From positions 3,472,001 through 3,536,000 of the forward strand of contig NZ_JASGIV010000001.1 of NCBI RefSeq assembly GCF_047654805.1: a DNA stretch of 64,000 bases, in the 5' to 3' direction. The notes beneath the pieces were generated by a model, which saw nothing but the letters and a program-made list of their open reading frames with translations, was not told the DNA's origin and did not search any database. The position numbers and the translations under genes are program-made. Position 1 is the stretch's first letter, and the number at the start of each line of letters is the position of its first letter. Of this stretch, positions 16,960 to 24,991 are shown in pieces. Source of the stretch: Pelomonas sp047654805. GTDB taxonomy: Bacteria; Pseudomonadota; Gammaproteobacteria; Burkholderiales; Burkholderiaceae_C.

Positions 16960-17219
16960 ACTCCAGCTCCCTTCTGCTCTTCAACCCCAACCGGGGCACC
17001 CAACAGGTTTTGCGACCGCTGTAGCAGTGATGACGTGAACGGCCCATTCGGCCTGGCAGGCATCCAGATCGTAAAAACGGCGACCAACGCCGAGGCTTTT
17101 TTAAGGACTGCCAGGTGCGACTCTCATCGTGGCGCAGGGATCAACGATCCCTATCCAGACGCCGGATAGATTTACGCAAACCATCTTCACCTCAACCTGC
17201 ATTCAGCCCTTGCAAAAAC
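16960..17219 (+). ncRNA. candidate IS1111 guide RNA (seekRNA/bridge RNA) region
   Basis: This 260-base noncoding right end has several inverted repeats: CCTGGCAG (17052-17059) with CTGCCAGG (17108-17115) as a long-range stem; inside it CGGCG-ACCAA-CGCCG (17078-17092) followed by AGGCTTTTTTAA; then AGGGATC-AAC-GATCCCT (17136-17152). Published work on IS1111 elements places the guide RNA downstream of the transposase, and here the noncoding space is in that place. The inner hairpin followed by six Ts could also be the transposase terminator. The exact RNA ends cannot be set from sequence. Confidence 0.5.
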
Positions 17220-17231
17220 GGGGGTGACCAT
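17220..17231 (-). repeat. right subterminal inverted repeat of the IS element
   Basis: GGGGGTGACCAT, exact inverse of 15838-15849; three further bases (AGA) end the element. Confidence 0.85.
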
Positions 17232-17236
17232 AGATT

Positions 17237-17908
17237 TTATGCCGCGAGGCGGCCGGCCTCGATGCGAAGCTGGCGCTCGCAGCGCGCGGCGATCTCGCGG
17301 TCGTGGGTGACCAGCACCAACGTCGTGCCGGCTTCTCGGTTGAGCTCGAACATCAGCGCCATCACCGCCGCACCTGTCGCGAAGTCCAGGCTGCCGGTCG
17401 GCTCGTCGGCCAAGAGCAGCGCCGGACGCTGCACGAAAGCACGTGCCAGCGCCACACGCTGCTGCTCGCCGCCCGACAGAACGCGCGGGTAGTGGGAGAG
17501 GCGCTCGCCGAGGCCCACGCGGGCCAGCATGGCAGCGGCCTGGTCGCGGGCATCACGCTCACCACGCAGCTCCAGCGGCAGCATGACGTTCTCCAACGCC
17601 GTCAGGTTGGGCAGCAGCTGGAAGCTCTGGAATACGAAGCCAAGTTCGCGCGCTCGCACCGCAGCGCGCTCATCCTCGTCCAGCGTGAACAGGTCCTGGC
17701 CACGCAACTTCACGGTGCCCCCGCTGGGCGTATCCAACCCCGCGAGGATGGCCAGCAGAGTGCTCTTGCCCGAGCCCGAAGCGCCGACGATGGCGACCGA
17801 CTCCTGGGCGGCCAACGTGAAGCTGATGTCATGCAGAATCGTTAGCTCTCCGGTCGCGTCGCTCACGCGCTTGGTGATCTGATCAACTTGTACAAGGGTT
17901 TCGGGCAT
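17237..17908 (-). CDS. ybbA: ABC transporter ATP-binding protein, YbbA/LolD-like
   Basis: 223 aa from ATG 17908. Canonical Walker A VGASGSGKST, Q-loop FVFQSFQLLPNLTALENVMLPLEL, signature LSGGEQQRVALARAF, Walker B LLLADEPTGSLD, switch LVLVTHD: the MacB/LolD/YbbA group (type VII exporters or lipoprotein extraction). The partner permease YbbP is not in the window. It is divergent from tesA, as ybbA is in enterobacteria, which favours the YbbA name over LolD. The two ATGs share the tetranucleotide CATG, so each promoter must lie inside the other gene. The stop codon is 2 bases from the right end of the IS element and is unharmed. Confidence 0.85.
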   Translation of the reverse strand: MPETLVQVDQITKRVSDATGELTILHDISFTLAAQESVAIVGASGSGKSTLLAILAGLDTPSGGTVKLRGQDLFTLDEDERAAVRARELGFVFQSFQLLPNLTALENVMLPLELRGERDARDQAAAMLARVGLGERLSHYPRVLSGGEQQRVALARAFVQRPALLLADEPTGSLDFATGAAVMALMFELNREAGTTLVLVTHDREIAARCERQLRIEAGRLAA

Positions 17909-18566
17909 GTCGGGACTACGGCGGCGATGGGTGTTGGCGCACTTTAGCCTGGGGGTGATCGCCGGCTGGACGTCAGGGGCAGTCACTCCGGCGAGCGCAG
18001 CGGCGGAAGCCCCCGTCATCCTCGTGGTCGGCGACAGTCTTTCGGCCGAGTACGGCCTCAAGGCGGGTACGGGCTGGGTGGCGCTGCTGCAGTCGCGGCT
18101 GGCCGAGCAGAAGAAGCCGCACCGCGTCGTCAACGCGAGCATCAGCGGCGACACGACCTCAGGCGGTCGCAGCCGGCTGCCGGTGGCCCTACGCACGCAC
18201 AAGCCAGCCGTTGTCATCCTGGAGTTGGGCGGCAACGACGCACTGCGCGGCCTGCCGCTATCCAGCACGCGCGACAACCTGTTGACCATGGCGCGTGCGG
18301 CGCAACAGGCCGGTGCCAAGGTCATCGTCATCGGCATGCAGGTGCCGCCTAACTACGGCAACAGCTATGCGCGCGACTTCGAGAGCCTGTTCGCCGACGT
18401 GGCCAAGCAGGCCCAGGCTGGCCTAGTACCCTTCCTGCTCAAAGGCGTGGCCGACCGCGCTGATGCGATGGACTGGTTTCAGCCCGACCGCATCCATCCA
18501 TTAGCCAAGGCGCATCCACGCATGCTGGACAACGTCTGGCCCGCCCTGAGGCCACTGCTCGGCTAG
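17907..18566 (+). CDS. tesA: periplasmic SGNH/GDSL esterase, TesA-like (acyl-CoA thioesterase I/lysophospholipase)
   Basis: 219 aa with an Arg-rich signal peptide (MSGLRRRWVLAHFSLGVIAG, cleavage around ASA). The SGNH blocks are intact: GDSLSAEYGL (nucleophile Ser), the Gly of SISGDTTSGG, GGNDALRG (Asn) and DRIHPLAKAH (Asp/His). It hydrolyses esters and thioesters in the periplasm. The start at 17907 overlaps the start of divergent ybbA; using a later start would remove the signal peptide, so this start is preferred. Confidence 0.92.
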   Translation: MSGLRRRWVLAHFSLGVIAGWTSGAVTPASAAAEAPVILVVGDSLSAEYGLKAGTGWVALLQSRLAEQKKPHRVVNASISGDTTSGGRSRLPVALRTHKPAVVILELGGNDALRGLPLSSTRDNLLTMARAAQQAGAKVIVIGMQVPPNYGNSYARDFESLFADVAKQAQAGLVPFLLKGVADRADAMDWFQPDRIHPLAKAHPRMLDNVWPALRPLLG

Positions 18567-18577
18567 GACCGCAAGGC

Positions 18578-20536
18578 TCAGCGTTCGGCCTGCCGCTCAT
18601 TGGGTCGCGCATCGTTCTGCGGACGGTCCCGGCGCACCGGCACGCCATCCTGACGGCCCCGCTGCGGACCTTCATCGCGCTGCTGGACGCGAGGAGGCTG
18701 CGGCGCCTGAGGCATCTGCACGCGCGGCCCTTCCACCTGACGTTGCGGCTCGGGCTGAGGCATGCGGCGCTGCTGTTCCTCACGACGCTGTTGCTGCTCC
18801 TCGCGACGCTGCAGTTCTTCGCGACGCTGCTGGATGTCCCTCTGCTGCGCCTCACGCTGCTGCTGTTGCTGCGCCTCACGCTGCTGCTGTTGCTGCGCCT
18901 CACGCTGCTGCTGTTGCTGCGCCTCGCGTTGCTGCTGCGCGCGCCAGGGAATGTTGTCCCCGCCACGTTGCGGCTGCTGCTCGGAGCCTGGTCGCATCTG
19001 AGGCACCTGGGGCACCTGAGGTTGCGGGACGACAGTCGGCGCCGCCGGCTGAACCGCAGTAGGCAGCGGCGCCTGCGGTTCGGGACCGCGTTGATCGCGG
19101 CGCACCGGCAGCTGGCCATCGCTGCGCCAGCCTGCACCAGCATCGGGACCACGTGGCGCACGGCGCGGCAGGTCGGACTCGGCCGGGCGCGTCGGCGCGG
19201 CGGGCAGCACGGCGGCCAGATCGTTGCGGCCGGGAGCGACGGGCAGCGGGCGGGCCCATCCGGGCTCACCCTTACGGTCAGGGCCGCGCACCGGCATGGG
19301 CTGGATGGCTGCACCCGGGGAGGGCAGCATGCTGACAGCCGTGGGTACGTCACGGTAACGGTGGGGTCGCTGCACGGTCACCGGATCGCGCAGGTCGCGC
19401 GGGTCGTTGATGCGGTTCACATAGCGCGGGCTGTGATGGTATGCCGGCACATAGACCTCGCGCGGCGCCAGTGGATACCAGCCGAAGCGGGGCGGCGGTG
19501 GGCGACTGCCGATGCTGATGCCCACGCTGACGGCGCCGCCGCCCACCCAGCCCACCAGGGCCGGCGCATAGACGGGGCGATGGACATAGGGCCCCGGCGC
19601 CCAACACCAGCGCCCGCCCCAGTTGACCCAACGGCCGTAGTGGAATGGCGCAAAGCCCCAGGGCGCGTCATCCACCCAGGTCCAGCCCCACAGGCGCGAC
19701 CAGGCCCAGTGGCCGTACCGGTAGGGTGCCCAGTCGGCGACGACCAGCGTGGTCGGCACCCACACGGCGCCGTAGTCGGGCGCGGTTTCCCAGCGGCCGT
19801 AGCGGTCCAGATCCTCGGCGCCAGTCATCTCAGGCGAAACATAGCGGGCCGAACCGGCGTACTGGCGGTCGCCCTCCTCGCGGTTTTCCGCCAGCACCCA
19901 GTCGCCAAAGCCGTCGCTGTACAGCGGCGAGCGCTCTGCGCGCGGGCCATCAGGCCACCACAGCTCCACCTGCTCGCCGGTGCCCAGTGACACCGGTGAA
20001 GCGCCGCGCGCCCATTCAAAGCGCATGCGGCCCTGCCAGACATAGAGCTTGCTGCCACGGTCCAACTGCTCGACGCGATAGAGGCCTTCTCGTTCCGGCT
20101 GGGCCGTGCCCTCACGGGTGCGCAGGCGGGTTTCGGCAGCGTTCTGCGCCGAGCGCAGACGCAGCGCCACGTCCCCGCGGTCAAGCTGCAACAGCGTCTG
20201 GCCTTCGTCGAGCTGGCTCAGCTCCAGGTCGCTGCGCTCGTCCACCCAGACCGTCGTCGAGCCCACACGCAGGCTGACGCGGGCACGGTCATCGGTACGC
20301 AGGCGATCGCCCTCTCCTACCGTCTGGTTGCGGCTGATGCGTGTCCATTCGCGGCTGTCCTGGTCGAACAGCCAGGCGTCACCGACAACGCTGACGACGC
20401 GGGCGGCACGTGTCGGCGGGTCGCGGTCGCCGTCCTGGGCGCGGGCGCCTGGGGCGATCGCGACCAACAGGGTCAGCGCAAGGATTCGCCAGGCGCGGCG
20501 ATTCAGGACGAGCTTGGGGGCGACGGACGTGGCCAT
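18578..20536 (-). CDS. exported FecR-like/DUF6600-type protein with Gln/Arg-rich repeat tail
   Basis: 652 aa from ATG 20536 (MATSVAPKLVLNRRAW), with a signal peptide ending ARAQ. Residues about 35-150 resemble a FecR domain (ARVVSVVGDAWLF ... TVGEGDRLRTDDRARVSLRVGSTTVWV). Next comes a Trp/Tyr-rich segment (YGRWETAPDYGAVWVP, YRYGHWAW, WGWTWVDDAPWGFAPFHYGRW) typical of DUF6600 proteins, then Pro-rich linkers. The last 120 residues are Gln/Arg/Glu-rich with QQQQREAQ repeats encoded by 24-base tandem repeats. Its function is unknown; it is probably periplasmic or surface-associated. The start upstream of 20536 seems too long because it would run toward the def gene. Confidence 0.78.
   Translation of the reverse strand: MATSVAPKLVLNRRAWRILALTLLVAIAPGARAQDGDRDPPTRAARVVSVVGDAWLFDQDSREWTRISRNQTVGEGDRLRTDDRARVSLRVGSTTVWVDERSDLELSQLDEGQTLLQLDRGDVALRLRSAQNAAETRLRTREGTAQPEREGLYRVEQLDRGSKLYVWQGRMRFEWARGASPVSLGTGEQVELWWPDGPRAERSPLYSDGFGDWVLAENREEGDRQYAGSARYVSPEMTGAEDLDRYGRWETAPDYGAVWVPTTLVVADWAPYRYGHWAWSRLWGWTWVDDAPWGFAPFHYGRWVNWGGRWCWAPGPYVHRPVYAPALVGWVGGGAVSVGISIGSRPPPPRFGWYPLAPREVYVPAYHHSPRYVNRINDPRDLRDPVTVQRPHRYRDVPTAVSMLPSPGAAIQPMPVRGPDRKGEPGWARPLPVAPGRNDLAAVLPAAPTRPAESDLPRRAPRGPDAGAGWRSDGQLPVRRDQRGPEPQAPLPTAVQPAAPTVVPQPQVPQVPQMRPGSEQQPQRGGDNIPWRAQQQREAQQQQQREAQQQQQREAQQQQQREAQQRDIQQRREELQRREEQQQRREEQQRRMPQPEPQRQVEGPRVQMPQAPQPPRVQQRDEGPQRGRQDGVPVRRDRPQNDARPNERQAER
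18845..18940 (-). repeat. 24-bp tandem repeats inside the DUF6600-type gene
   Basis: Three perfect copies start at 18845, 18869 and 18893 (unit CTGCGCCTCACGCTGCTGCTG plus TTG) and a diverged fourth runs to about 18940. In frame they code for repeated REAQQQQQ. Perfect identity suggests recent slippage expansion; copy number probably varies between strains. Confidence 0.9.
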
Positions 20537-20606
20537 GGGCTTGGGGCTCCTTTGCGGCTCCCTAACGCGCAGTCGCCGCAACCGGTGCACGACACTTACA
20601 AACGTT

Positions 20607-21143
20607 TCAATCATCAGCATTCGCATCCAGCTCAGGGAACAACACCGACGTGAAGCCAAAGCGCGTGAAGTCCCGGACCCGCATCGGGTAGAGGATGCCG
20701 TCCAGATGGTCGCATTCATGCTGGACGACGCGAGCATGGAAGCCCTCGGCGACGCGGTCTATTGGAACGCCGTCGGCATCGAATCCCGTGTAGCGGATGC
20801 ACTCGTCGCGATCGACGACGCCTCGCAGCCCCGGCACAGACAAGCAGCCCTCCCAGCCCTCGCTGCGTCCGCCGTCCAGCACCTCGATGACAGGGTTGAT
20901 CAGCACGGTGGGCGGCACCGGCGGGGCATCCGGATAGCGCACGTTCTTCGTGTAGCCGAAGATGACCAGACGCAGGTCCACGCCGATCTGCGGCGCCGCG
21001 AGGCCCGCACCACTGGCAGCGGCCATGGTCTCGAACATATCGGCGATCAAGGTCTTGAGCTCGGGCGTGCCGAACTCGATGACCGGCTTGGCAACGCGCA
21101 GCAAGCGCGGGTCGCCCATCTTCAGAATCTCATGCACCGCCAC
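20607..21143 (-). CDS. def: peptide deformylase
   Basis: 178 aa. Removes the formyl group from the N-terminal Met of new proteins. All three signature motifs are present: GAGLAAPQIG (45-54), EGCLSVP with metal ligand Cys100, and QHECDHLDG with His142, Glu143 and His146. It is in the cytoplasm. It stands alone here rather than beside fmt, so it may be a second deformylase copy; the usual def-fmt locus would be elsewhere. It diverges from the metallo-hydrolase gene. Confidence 0.93.
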   Translation of the reverse strand: MAVHEILKMGDPRLLRVAKPVIEFGTPELKTLIADMFETMAAASGAGLAAPQIGVDLRLVIFGYTKNVRYPDAPPVPPTVLINPVIEVLDGGRSEGWEGCLSVPGLRGVVDRDECIRYTGFDADGVPIDRVAEGFHARVVQHECDHLDGILYPMRVRDFTRFGFTSVLFPELDANADD

Positions 21144-21195
21144 AGCGGCCTCCTTAGGCTATCGTGAGCGGCGATTCTAGGAAGCCCCTCTTTCC

Positions 21196-22152
21196 ATGCT
21201 TGATTTCATCGAAGACCTCGGTCACGGCATCTACGCCATCGACACCGGCTTCCAGCGCCCACGCTTCGACGCGGCCTTCCTGATGGTGGAAGACGGCCGC
21301 GCAGCTTTCATCGACACGGGCACCAACCATGCGGTGCCTCGCCTGCTGGCGGCGCTGAACGCGCTGGGCCTGGCTCCAGACGCGGTCGACTGGGTCATCC
21401 CGACTCACGTGCACCTCGACCACGCCGGCGGCGTGGGCCTGCTGATGGAGGCGCTGCCCAACGCCAGGGCCCTGGTCCATCCGCGCGGCTTGCGCCACAT
21501 GGTGGACCCCAAGGCGTTGTGGCTGGGGGCGCTGGCTGTCTACGGTGAAGCAGAGATGCAGCGCAGCTACGGCAAGCTGGTTCCCGTACCGGCCGAGCGC
21601 GCGGAGGCGACACATGACGAGCAGGTCATCCACCTGGCCAGCCGGCCGCTGCGGGTCATCGACAGCCCCGGCCATGCCAAGCATCATCATGCGATCTGGG
21701 ATGAACGCAGCCGCAGCTGGTTCACCGGCGACACCTTCGGCTTGTCTTACCGCGCCTTCGACGTCGGAGGCCGCGCCTGGATCCTGCCGACCAGCACGCC
21801 GGTGCAGTTCGAGCCCGAGGCGCTGAAGGCCACGGTCTCCCGCCTGCTGGCCGCCGAGCCGCGGGCCATGCTGGTCACACACTATGGCCGCATCGGCGGC
21901 AGCGTGGAGGAGGTGCGCCGCCTCGCCAAGCTGCTGCTGGATCAGGTGGACGAGATGGTCGCGCTGGCCGAATCGCTGCGCACGGCGCCCCACCGCCATG
22001 AACGACTCAAGACAGGCCTGCTGGCAAGCTACCTGGCCCGGCTGCATACGCATGGCCACCCGGGTGGCGCCGAGGCCGCCGACTGGCTAGCCCTGGATGC
22101 CGAGCTCAACGCGCAGGGTCTTGAAGTGATGCTGGACCGCGCAGCCCGCTGA
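21196..22152 (+). CDS. MBL-fold metallo-hydrolase
   Basis: 318 aa cytoplasmic protein. The metallo-beta-lactamase fold is shown by the metal motif THVHLDHAGG (HxHxDH), DSPGHAKHHH (second His site), FTGDTFG (bridging Asp) and THYG near the end. The catalytic core covers about residues 1-240 and a helical C-terminal part follows. The substrate is not known; the family includes glyoxalase II-like, lactonase and sulfur dioxygenase-like enzymes. No signal peptide is present. It lies upstream of nirB on the same strand but is separated by 294 bases of structured leader. Confidence 0.88.
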   Translation: MLDFIEDLGHGIYAIDTGFQRPRFDAAFLMVEDGRAAFIDTGTNHAVPRLLAALNALGLAPDAVDWVIPTHVHLDHAGGVGLLMEALPNARALVHPRGLRHMVDPKALWLGALAVYGEAEMQRSYGKLVPVPAERAEATHDEQVIHLASRPLRVIDSPGHAKHHHAIWDERSRSWFTGDTFGLSYRAFDVGGRAWILPTSTPVQFEPEALKATVSRLLAAEPRAMLVTHYGRIGGSVEEVRRLAKLLLDQVDEMVALAESLRTAPHRHERLKTGLLASYLARLHTHGHPGGAEAADWLALDAELNAQGLEVMLDRAAR

Positions 22153-22446
22153 CAGGGCGGAGCGCCCCGCCGCGGTGCACCGCACCGCACCGCGGCAGTG
22201 CCGCAGCGTTGCGGCGCGGTGGCCCTCCCAGGAGCGAACCAACTGCAGCGCGGGCATGCGTCTTGCGACGTGCTGCCTGAGGCGCCGCGCTGGAGCGGCC
22301 CTCTGCTCCCCAAGCATCGCCAAAGGCGGCGAACCTCATCTCCCGGCCCCGACCGAGCAGACCGCTGCTCTCGGGGCCTTCTTCATTGTTGGCTCCGGCC
22401 TGGCCTGCATGGCCCGGCCGCCGCAGCCTGCCTCGCTCGAACAGAC
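22153..22446 (+). promoter_or_regulatory. structured 294-bp leader before nirB
   Basis: Noncoding and very GC-rich. Hairpins seen in order: CACCGCG...CGCGGTG enclosing CCGCA-GCGT-TGCGG (about 22183-22222), a GCAGC...GCTGC stem enclosing CGTC-TTGC-GACG (about 22243-22276), then the strong terminator-like hairpin at 22345-22378. The order of anti-structures followed by a terminator-like stem before an assimilatory nitrite reductase resembles leaders of nitrate/nitrite genes controlled by antitermination. No regulator of that type is in the window. Confidence 0.4.
22345..22378 (+). terminator. terminator-like hairpin (possible attenuator) before nirB
   Basis: Outer arms GGCCCCGA (22345-22352) / TCGGGGCC (22371-22378) and inner arms GAGCAG (22355-22360) / CTGCTC (22365-22370) with loop ACCG. 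A T-rich but broken run TTCTTCATTGTT follows. It could terminate the upstream metallo-hydrolase transcript or act as an attenuator for nirBD. Confidence 0.5.
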
Positions 22447-24978
22447 ATGCACATCGTCCTCATCGGCCACGGAATGGTGGGCCAGAAGTTTCTCGAATCC
22501 CTGGCTGAAAGCGCCGCTGGCGCCGACATCAGGGTGACCGTGCTGTGCGAGGAGCCGCGCGCGGCCTATGACCGCGTGCACCTGTCCGAGTTCTTCGCCG
22601 GCAAATCGGCCGAAGCACTGTCGCTCGTCCCACCAGGTTTCTTCGAGACCACCGGCTTCAAGCTGCGCCTGGCCACCCGGGCCGTTGCCATCGAGCGCCG
22701 CAACCACACGGTGACGACGGCCGATGGCGAGGTCATCCCCTATGACAAGCTGGTGCTGGCGACGGGGTCCGTCCCCTTCGTACCGGTCGTGCCGGGTCGC
22801 GAGCGTCTGCATTGCCACGTCTACCGCACCATCGAGGACCTGGAGGCCATGCAGGCCAGCGGCAAGGTCTCCAAGAGCGGCGTCGTCATCGGCGGCGGCC
22901 TGCTGGGGTTGGAATGCGCCAAGGCGCTGCGCGACATGGGTCTGCAGACCCATGTCGTCGAGTTCGCGCCGCGGCTGATGGCCGTGCAGATCGACGAGAC
23001 CGGCGGCCGAGTGCTGCGCGAAAAGATTGAGGCACTGGGCGTTCGGGTGCACACCCAGCGCAACACCGTCGAGATCACCGACGGTGCCAGCGCCCGCCAC
23101 AGGCTCGTCTTCACCGACGGCAGTTGGCTGGAGACCGACATGCTGGTGTTCTCCGCCGGCATCCGTCCGCGCGACGAGATTGCCCGCCAGTGCGTGCTGG
23201 CCACGGGTCCGCGCGGCGGCGTCGTCATCGACGACCATTGCCGCACCAGCGACCGCAACGTCTATGCCATCGGCGAATGCGCGGCCTGGAACGAGCAGAC
23301 CTACGGCCTCGTCGCACCAGGCTACGACATGGCTCGCGTGGCCGCACGCCATATCGCGGGTGACGCCAGTGCAGCCTTCGCCGGCGCCGACCTCAGTACC
23401 AAGCTCAAACTGATGGGCGTGGATGTGGCCAGCATCGGCGACGCGCATGGAAAGACTGCACGGTGCCGCAGCTACCAGTATGTGGACGAGCGCAAGCAGG
23501 TCTACAAGAAGATCGTCGTCAGCGAGAACGGCTCAACGCTGCTGGGCGCCGTCCTGGTGGGCGACGCGGCCGAGTACGGCACGCTGCAACAGATGGCGCT
23601 CAACAGCATCAAGCTGCCGGTCGACCCCGAGTTCCTTATCCTGCCCAGCAGCGACGGCAAGGCCAAGGCTGGCGTCGGTCCCGACACCCTGCCGGACAGC
23701 GCCCAGCTGTGCTCCTGCAACAACGTCACCAAGGGTCAGATTTGCGCGGCCGTCGGCGAGGGATGCACGACGATGAGCGAGATCAAGGCCTGCACCAAGG
23801 CGGGCGCTACGTGCGGCGGCTGCGTGCCACTTGTCACGCAGGTCATGAAGCTGGAGATGTCCAAGCGCGGCCTAGCCGTCAGCAACCACCTTTGCGAGCA
23901 TTTCCAGCAATCGCGCCAGGAGCTGTACCACCTGATCCGGGTCGGAGGCATCAAGACCTTCAGCGACCTGCTGGTCAAGCATGGCAAGGGCCTGGGCTGC
24001 GACATCTGCAAGCCCGCGGTCGCCAGCATCTTCGCGTCTTGCTGGAACGACTTCGTGCTCAAGCCCGAGCTGGCAGCACTGCAGGACAGCAACGACTACT
24101 ACTTGGGCAACATCCAGAAGGACGGCAGCTACTCCGTCGTGCCGCGCATGCCGGGTGGCGAGGTGACACCCGACGGCCTCATCGCTGTGGGTCAGGTGGC
24201 CAAGAAATACGGCCTGTATACCAAGATCACCGGCGGCGCCCGCGTCGACATGTTCGGCGCCCGCATCGAGCAGTTGCCGCTGATCTGGGAGGAGCTGATC
24301 GCCGCCGGCTTCGAAAGCGGCCATGCCTACGGCAAGTCGCTGCGCACGGTGAAGAGCTGCGTGGGCAGCACGTGGTGCCGGTATGGCGTGGACGACTCGG
24401 TGGGCCTGGCCGTCGAGATCGAGAACCGATACAAGGGCCTGCGTGCGCCGCACAAGATCAAGTTCGGCGTCTCCGGCTGCACACGCGAGTGCGCCGAGGC
24501 GCAGGGCAAGGACGTCGGCATCATCGCCACCGACAAGGGCTGGAACCTCTACGTCTGCGGCAATGGGGGCATGAAGCCTCGCCACGCCGAACTGATCGCC
24601 AGCGACCTCGGCAAGGAGGAGCTGCTCAAGCTCATCGACCGCTTCCTGATGTTCTACGTGCGCACGGCAGACCGCCTGCAGCGCACCAGCACCTGGCGCG
24701 AGGCCCTCGAAGGCGGACTGGACTATCTGAGGGATGTGATCGTCCACGACAGCCTGGGCCTCGGGGCCGAGCTGGAGGCGCAAATGCAGGCCCTGGTGGA
24801 CAGCTACCAGTGTGAATGGAAGACGGCCGTCACGACTCCTCAGGTGCGCCAGCGTTTCCGCTCCTTCGTCAACAGCGAGACCCCCGACGAACGGATCGTC
24901 TTCGTGCAGGAGCGCGGGCAGATCCGTCCTGCGCGCCCGGACGAGCGCGCCGAGGAGCGCCTCGAGGCCACCGCCTGA
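22447..24978 (+). CDS. nirB: assimilatory nitrite reductase [NAD(P)H] large subunit
   Basis: 843 aa from ATG 22447; upstream in-frame codons are leader, not protein. Reduces nitrite to ammonium with six electrons from NAD(P)H in the cytoplasm. Domains in order: FAD/NAD pyridine-nucleotide oxidoreductase (1-320; GGGLLGLECAKAL, SAGIRPRDEIA), a BFD-like [2Fe-2S] domain (about 420-460; CSCNNVT ... CGGC), then the sirohaem/[4Fe-4S] half, with CVGSTWC (about 637-643) and SGCTRECAEAQ (about 677-687) giving the four cluster Cys. It is 13 bases upstream of nirD. Nitrate reductase and transporter genes are not in the window. Confidence 0.95.
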   Translation: MHIVLIGHGMVGQKFLESLAESAAGADIRVTVLCEEPRAAYDRVHLSEFFAGKSAEALSLVPPGFFETTGFKLRLATRAVAIERRNHTVTTADGEVIPYDKLVLATGSVPFVPVVPGRERLHCHVYRTIEDLEAMQASGKVSKSGVVIGGGLLGLECAKALRDMGLQTHVVEFAPRLMAVQIDETGGRVLREKIEALGVRVHTQRNTVEITDGASARHRLVFTDGSWLETDMLVFSAGIRPRDEIARQCVLATGPRGGVVIDDHCRTSDRNVYAIGECAAWNEQTYGLVAPGYDMARVAARHIAGDASAAFAGADLSTKLKLMGVDVASIGDAHGKTARCRSYQYVDERKQVYKKIVVSENGSTLLGAVLVGDAAEYGTLQQMALNSIKLPVDPEFLILPSSDGKAKAGVGPDTLPDSAQLCSCNNVTKGQICAAVGEGCTTMSEIKACTKAGATCGGCVPLVTQVMKLEMSKRGLAVSNHLCEHFQQSRQELYHLIRVGGIKTFSDLLVKHGKGLGCDICKPAVASIFASCWNDFVLKPELAALQDSNDYYLGNIQKDGSYSVVPRMPGGEVTPDGLIAVGQVAKKYGLYTKITGGARVDMFGARIEQLPLIWEELIAAGFESGHAYGKSLRTVKSCVGSTWCRYGVDDSVGLAVEIENRYKGLRAPHKIKFGVSGCTRECAEAQGKDVGIIATDKGWNLYVCGNGGMKPRHAELIASDLGKEELLKLIDRFLMFYVRTADRLQRTSTWREALEGGLDYLRDVIVHDSLGLGAELEAQMQALVDSYQCEWKTAVTTPQVRQRFRSFVNSETPDERIVFVQERGQIRPARPDERAEERLEATA

Positions 24979-24991
24979 TCAAGGAGCTGAT

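Larger units (their letters stand above)
15831..17234 (+). mobile_element. IS110-family insertion sequence, IS1111 group
   Basis: About 1404 bp. It carries one DEDD-type transposase gene, subterminal 12-bp inverted repeats ATGGTCACCCCC (15838-15849) and its complement (17220-17231), and no target duplication. IS1111-group elements are known to have subterminal repeats with about 7 extra bases on the left and 3 on the right; taking 7 (TAATGAG) and 3 (AGA) here gives boundaries whose removal rebuilds a perfect intrinsic terminator. The element looks intact: full-length transposase, both ends and a 260-base structured right noncoding end. The right end lies 2 bases from the ybbA stop codon, which is preserved. 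Confidence 0.85.

Noticed and set aside
18841..18940. Regular 24-bp repeats as a possible CRISPR-like array
   Set aside because: There are no spacers; the units are directly adjacent and in frame inside a protein gene.
22183..22380. ANTAR-type twin hexaloop target in the nirB leader
   Set aside because: One loop could be read as AGCGTT with A1/G4, but the second hairpin forms a 4-base loop and no ANTAR regulator is in the window; kept only as a general attenuator idea.
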